Shown piece by piece: positions 7,601 to 9,991 of a stretch of DNA of 9,991 nucleotides. The stretch's first letter is position 1, and the number at the start of each line of letters is the position of its first letter. Origin of the DNA: Pseudomonadota bacterium (GTDB lineage: Bacteria; Desulfobacterota; Desulfobacteria; Desulfobacterales; Desulfosarcinaceae); assembly GCA_023435265.1 (NCBI GenBank), contig JAEYRZ010000167.1, positions 1 through 9,991 of the forward strand, written 5' to 3'. The notes under the pieces were generated by a model that was not told the DNA's origin, searched no databases, and saw only the letters and a list, made by a program, of their open reading frames with translations. The position numbers and the translations under genes are program-made.

Positions 7601-9991
7601 GGTGTCCTGGTCGGCGCGGCTTCGGCTCCGGCAGGGGCAACGTCCGGTTCCGGCTGCGGCGGCGCCACGACTGCGGCTTGCTGAAATTTTACAGGGGCCG
7701 GCGGTGTCACGCGCTCTTGGGGCAGGGCCGGCCCGATGCCGGTCGGTGTCGATTCGCTCACAAATCCGGTCCAGTGTTGCGTACTTTGCATCATCTGGCG
7801 CAAAGTCCGGCTCGCCTCGGCCTGGGTTTCGAGAAATTTCTGGTGCGCCCGGGCGGTTTGGGACTGCAGATTCTGCAACGCTGCCATGCCTTGCTGCAGC
7901 GCCGCCAGTGCGCCCTGGAGGCTTTGTTTGTCATACGCTTGGACCGGGTCTTTCATCTCTCTCGGGGGTTCCTCTTCTGATCTCGATTGGGCTCGGACCT
8001 CCTGTGCCGATGTGCGCCGATGGGCAGTCAGCGCCGGGTCATCGGTCCTGGGGGCTGCAATCGGTCCGCGATCACGGCGATCCGTCCCGGGGAAGGCCTT
8101 TTTGTAATCGGCGGCTTTGTCACCGGCGGCTTTCGGTGAACGGTAGTTGGCGCCTGAGATCGTGATTGCCATGTGGTTTTTTCGCTCAGGCGCCGGTGTC
8201 GATTCCCAGCGCTCGATTGCCACCGCCCGACCGTCCGCCGTAAGTCTTGCCAGAAGGCAAGCCAGATCGACGATGCCGCTACGCCGACCGCACGATCGAT
8301 CCAGGGCGACCGCGCAGTGCGGGCGGTCCGTCAAAGTTTCGGCGACCAGGCGGGTCAGGATATTCCGGGGGCCGACTTCTATGAAGGTGCGCGCGCCGAA
8401 TGCATAAAGGGATTCGATATTTGTCTTGAATTCGACTGGTCTGGCGAGCTGTGCACCGAGAATGCGGGCCGCTTCGGTTGGGTTCGATGGATAAAAATCG
8501 CCGGAGGTGTTGCTCATCACCGGGACGGGGCCGGCGGACAGGTCGCTTTTGAGAAGAGTCCGTTCAAACGCATGCTGCGCATCGGCGACCAGTGGACTGT
8601 GAAAGGCGGCTGCGACGGGTAGTCGAACCACTTTCCAACCTCGCGCGGAGCAAAGTGCTTCGGCTTCACTGACCGCCGCCTTCGAACCGGACAGGACACC
8701 CTGGCGGGGACTGTTGCGATTGGCCAGCACGAGCGGGCTGGACTTTACATCGCGGATCAGTGTCGCCAACTCGTCCAGGGGCGCTTCTACAGCCGACATC
8801 GTGCCGGGATCGTCGGAAGCGGCGCCGGCAGCGGCCATGGCGCGCCCTCGGGCCGCGGAAAGCATCCACAATGTTTCCTGGTTAAGCCATCCGGCCGCGC
8901 ACAGCGCGGCCAACTCGCCATAACTGTGACCGCAGGCGGCGTCCGGCAGCACATCGAAATGCTGCAGTGTCTTGAGCATGGCCATGGAAACGGCGCCGAT
9001 CGCCGGTTGGGCGATATCGGTCCGGCGCAGCCGCAGCCCGGTTTCAGCGCTTTTCTGATCCGCGCATGGATAGATGATCTCATCCAGGTCTTCGATTCCG
9101 CAATGGGAAAGCGCATCCTGAAGGACCGACAGGCTATCCGGGAAAGCACACACCAGGTCACGTCCCATGTCCGCATATTGACTGCCTTGCCCCGGAAAGA
9201 GGAAGGCGAGCGAACCGGAAGGGGATCCATGTCCGAAAGCGATGTAATCAGCGTATTCGGCCGCAGGCTGCCCGCCGGTCACGCAGGCGCGGGCGGCCTC
9301 GAGGCGCTGTTCCAATTGATCGCCACGTTCGGGTTGATCCAGCACCACCGCCATGCGAAAGCTATGCGTTCGGTCGAACGCTTTACGGCTTTCGGCCGCC
9401 AGGCGGGAGATTCGACCCGCTCCGCGCGATGCCGCCGCGCGCGCGCGCAACCGGTCGATTCCGGCGGCCAACTCCCGTGCATCGTTCGCCGAAAAACAGA
9501 GGATCTCGACCGAGCCGTCCCAGGAGGGCAGGGCACCCGGGGTTCCGTATTCTTCCAGCACCGCGTGAAAATTACTCCCGCCGAATCCGAAAGCACTCAC
9601 GCCGGCACGGCGGGGGCGGCCGGGACGGGCAATCCAGGGGCGCAGCCGATGGTTCAGGTAAAACGGACTGCGTTCGATATTCAGTTTTGGATCCACTGGT
9701 TCTGCCTTCAGGGTCGGAGGCAAGACTTTGTGAAAGAGCGACAGGGCGGTTTTTATGATTCCGGCCGACCCTGCGGTCGCCTTTGTGTGGCCGATGTTCG
9801 ATTTGACCGAACCCAGCGCACACCTTCGCCGTTCGGAGTTCTCAACGCCGAAAACCTCCCGGAGCGCTTGAAATTCAACCTGATCGCCGACCCGGGTGCC
9901 TGTACCGTGGGCCTCCACCATATCGACCGAAAGCGGGTCGACGCCGGCTTCCTCATAGGCCCGCTTCAATGCACGAACCTGCCCTTCCGGG
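4657..9991 (-). CDS. PfaA-like iterative polyketide/PUFA-type lipid synthase, KS-AT-ACP-ACP-KR-DH (5' end outside window)
   Basis: The reading frame is open to base 9991. The TTG near 9969 is an internal Leu codon, since the upstream codons PEGQVRA continue a ketosynthase. Residues here count from that TTG. KS C-terminal part, to about 142: EAHGTGT with H21 and NIGHTKATAG with H61; the active-site Cys lies outside. AT, about 255-548: FPGQGSQY, GHSYGE with S349, R374, and AAFHS with H457, suggesting malonyl-CoA. Linker: Ala/Gln-rich coiled coil, about 680-735. Two ACPs carry DSIKRVEIL, with phosphopantetheine serines S829 and S930. KR, about 1195-1425: TGGARG and catalytic-type K1351, S1375, Y1388, N1392. 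DH double hotdog, about 1498-1765: HxxxGxxxxP with H1511 and DxxxQ with D1684. The order and the ACP motif match PfaA of polyunsaturated fatty acid synthases and related secondary lipid synthases. No enoyl reductase or thioesterase is present in this chain, so partner subunits may be encoded upstream. The product is unknown. The stop codon (4657-4659) abuts the palindromic element. Confidence 0.93.
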   Translation of the reverse strand, partial: PEGQVRALKRAYEEAGVDPLSVDMVEAHGTGTRVGDQVEFQALREVFGVENSERRRCALGSVKSNIGHTKATAGSAGIIKTALSLFHKVLPPTLKAEPVDPKLNIERSPFYLNHRLRPWIARPGRPRRAGVSAFGFGGSNFHAVLEEYGTPGALPSWDGSVEILCFSANDARELAAGIDRLRARAAASRGAGRISRLAAESRKAFDRTHSFRMAVVLDQPERGDQLEQRLEAARACVTGGQPAAEYADYIAFGHGSPSGSLAFLFPGQGSQYADMGRDLVCAFPDSLSVLQDALSHCGIEDLDEIIYPCADQKSAETGLRLRRTDIAQPAIGAVSMAMLKTLQHFDVLPDAACGHSYGELAALCAAGWLNQETLWMLSAARGRAMAAAGAASDDPGTMSAVEAPLDELATLIRDVKSSPLVLANRNSPRQGVLSGSKAAVSEAEALCSARGWKVVRLPVAAAFHSPLVADAQHAFERTLLKSDLSAGPVPVMSNTSGDFYPSNPTEAARILGAQLARPVEFKTNIESLYAFGARTFIEVGPRNILTRLVAETLTDRPHCAVALDRSCGRRSGIVDLACLLARLTADGRAVAIERWESTPAPERKNHMAITISGANYRSPKAAGDKAADYKKAFPGTDRRDRGPIAAPRTDDPALTAHRRTSAQEVRAQSRSEEEPPREMKDPVQAYDKQSLQGALAALQQGMAALQNLQSQTARAHQKFLETQAEASRTLRQMMQSTQHWTGFVSESTPTGIGPALPQERVTPPAPVKFQQAAVVAPPQPEPDVAPAGAEAAPTRTPVRNEAVSRTLIDIVSRLTGYPAEMLGLTMDIEADLGIDSIKRVEILSALEEQMPDLPKVTPEMMGTLKTLGQICDYLTPETVPAATAPAAPGIDAAPAAASQPSSGVRDALIDIVSRLTGYPAEMLGLTMDIEADLGIDSIKRVEILSVLEEQMPDLPKVTPEMMGTLKTLGQICDYLTRGPADAAPSVPNKTPEVIVSAPAARHTIEVVPAPAGSKDLLKFQDDHYLGVVCEDFDRTSLLIEALARRDAPARALIDPAELGRDPGLRGLILAAPLSPYKAFEWARAAAPLLNAASQSADVIFATVTFLDGAFGFGPNDLTDPSQGALAGLAKTAALEWPRVRCRAVDVEPKWDAAASIDTLAGELLSAGTRIPLEIGLSAERRVTLALTPEPASSASDSIRLDDSDVVVVTGGARGVTAAACIALASATRCRLALIGRSPEPSEEPHWLAALSDEGAIKKALLERQLGANATPKALSAAYHSAMANRQILRTLAQVKHRAAMVRYFSADVSDADAVRTVFKRIRAELGPIRALIHGAGVLEDRLIADKLPEQFARVYDTKVIGLENLLNAASEDELRYLLIFSSVSARMGNIGQADYAMANEALNKTARSVALKRPGCKVAALNWGPWDGGMVTPALKRSFEKQGVALISMEQGTAALLAEMNQAPDGPVEVVIGGPLPVASFPDQAGNRPSAADATSSRLAQTARREIDVERYPVLKSHCLDGRPVVPLALITEWLAHGALHANPGMALHGIDNLRLLKGITLEEGRKTIRLMAGKPLRKGTLFEVDVEIRDGVKDGLEVIHSQAKAILADRLPPAPRFEENGHFKGKSPARSMEEIYERLLFHGHHLRGIRRIIAISKKGLSAEVESAPAPERWMVEPMRSRWIADPLVLDCAFQMAIIWCREEKGMPSLPSFAAAYRQYRDRFPEQGVISILEIESTTDRKMVGNYLFLDAHKQVVAELKGFEAIMDPALNKAFRS
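7062..7269 (-). repeat. 208-bp direct repeat, copy encoding the second ACP
   Basis: This segment is repeated 303 bases further along (7365-7572) with two differences in 208 bases. It encodes the second acyl carrier protein domain of the synthase, including its phosphopantetheine serine codon at 7180-7182. Relative to the other copy it carries g at 7096 (silent, Leu) and a at 7154 (Val instead of Ala). Confidence 0.95.
7365..7572 (-). repeat. 208-bp direct repeat, copy encoding the first ACP
   Basis: This is the partner of the repeat at 7062-7269 and encodes the first acyl carrier protein domain, with its serine codon at 7483-7485. The Ala/Pro-rich linkers on either side of the repeats do not share this identity. 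The repeat boundaries therefore coincide closely with the folded ACP domains. Confidence 0.95.

Noticed and set aside
9967..9969. TTG as the start of the synthase
   Set aside because: The frame stays open upstream to the window edge and the residues PEGQVRA before it continue a typical ketosynthase helix, so the gene is simply cut by the window.

Overview
The window looks like chromosomal DNA of a GC-rich Gram-negative bacterium. The best guess is a deltaproteobacterial (Desulfobacterota, Desulfobacteraceae-like) organism. That guess rests on the PfaA-like multidomain lipid synthase with ACP signature DSIKRVEIL, the mix of diguanylate cyclase and Cys-cluster proteins, and the overall composition. 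No rRNA, tRNA or species marker is present, so it stays an inference. I see no phage genes, CRISPR array or complete insertion sequence.

Left part (1-1610). The window opens inside the 3' end of a type I mannose-6-phosphate isomerase gene (manA-like, + strand). It converges on a REC-GGDEF response regulator/diguanylate cyclase gene (271-1200, - strand), with a short bulged hairpin between the two stop codons. A 180-base divergent gap then leads to an unrecognised 69-residue protein (1381-1590, +) with a clear Shine-Dalgarno sequence.

Middle part (1611-4318). Two tightly spaced genes on the - strand form a likely operon. The first gene (2199-3512) encodes a soluble sensor-like protein with an N-terminal PAS/MmyB-like region and a C-terminal class III nucleotidyl cyclase homology domain whose catalytic residues appear to be lost. 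The second (1611-2189) encodes a VOC/glyoxalase-superfamily protein. A candidate sigma-70 promoter lies at 3569-3595. Divergent to them is a 210-residue Cys-rich protein (3686-4318, +) resembling the YkgJ metal-binding cluster family.

Right part (4319-9991). A gene-free stretch holds a 144-bp near-perfectly symmetrical palindromic element (4511-4654). It has 12-bp perfect terminal inverted repeats and flanking ACTT direct repeats, so it reads as a MITE-like insertion, and it sits directly against the stop codon of the next gene. The rest of the window is one - strand open frame, 4657-9991 (5' end outside the window). It encodes a PfaA-like iterative polyketide/polyunsaturated-fatty-acid-type synthase with domain order KS (C-terminal part)-AT-coiled linker-ACP-ACP-KR-DH. 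The two ACP domains are encoded by 208-bp repeats that differ at two bases only.

The synthase could make a specialised lipid or polyketide chain by itself or with partner subunits encoded upstream, beyond base 9991. The other genes look like ordinary signalling and housekeeping functions, with no clear shared pathway with the synthase.
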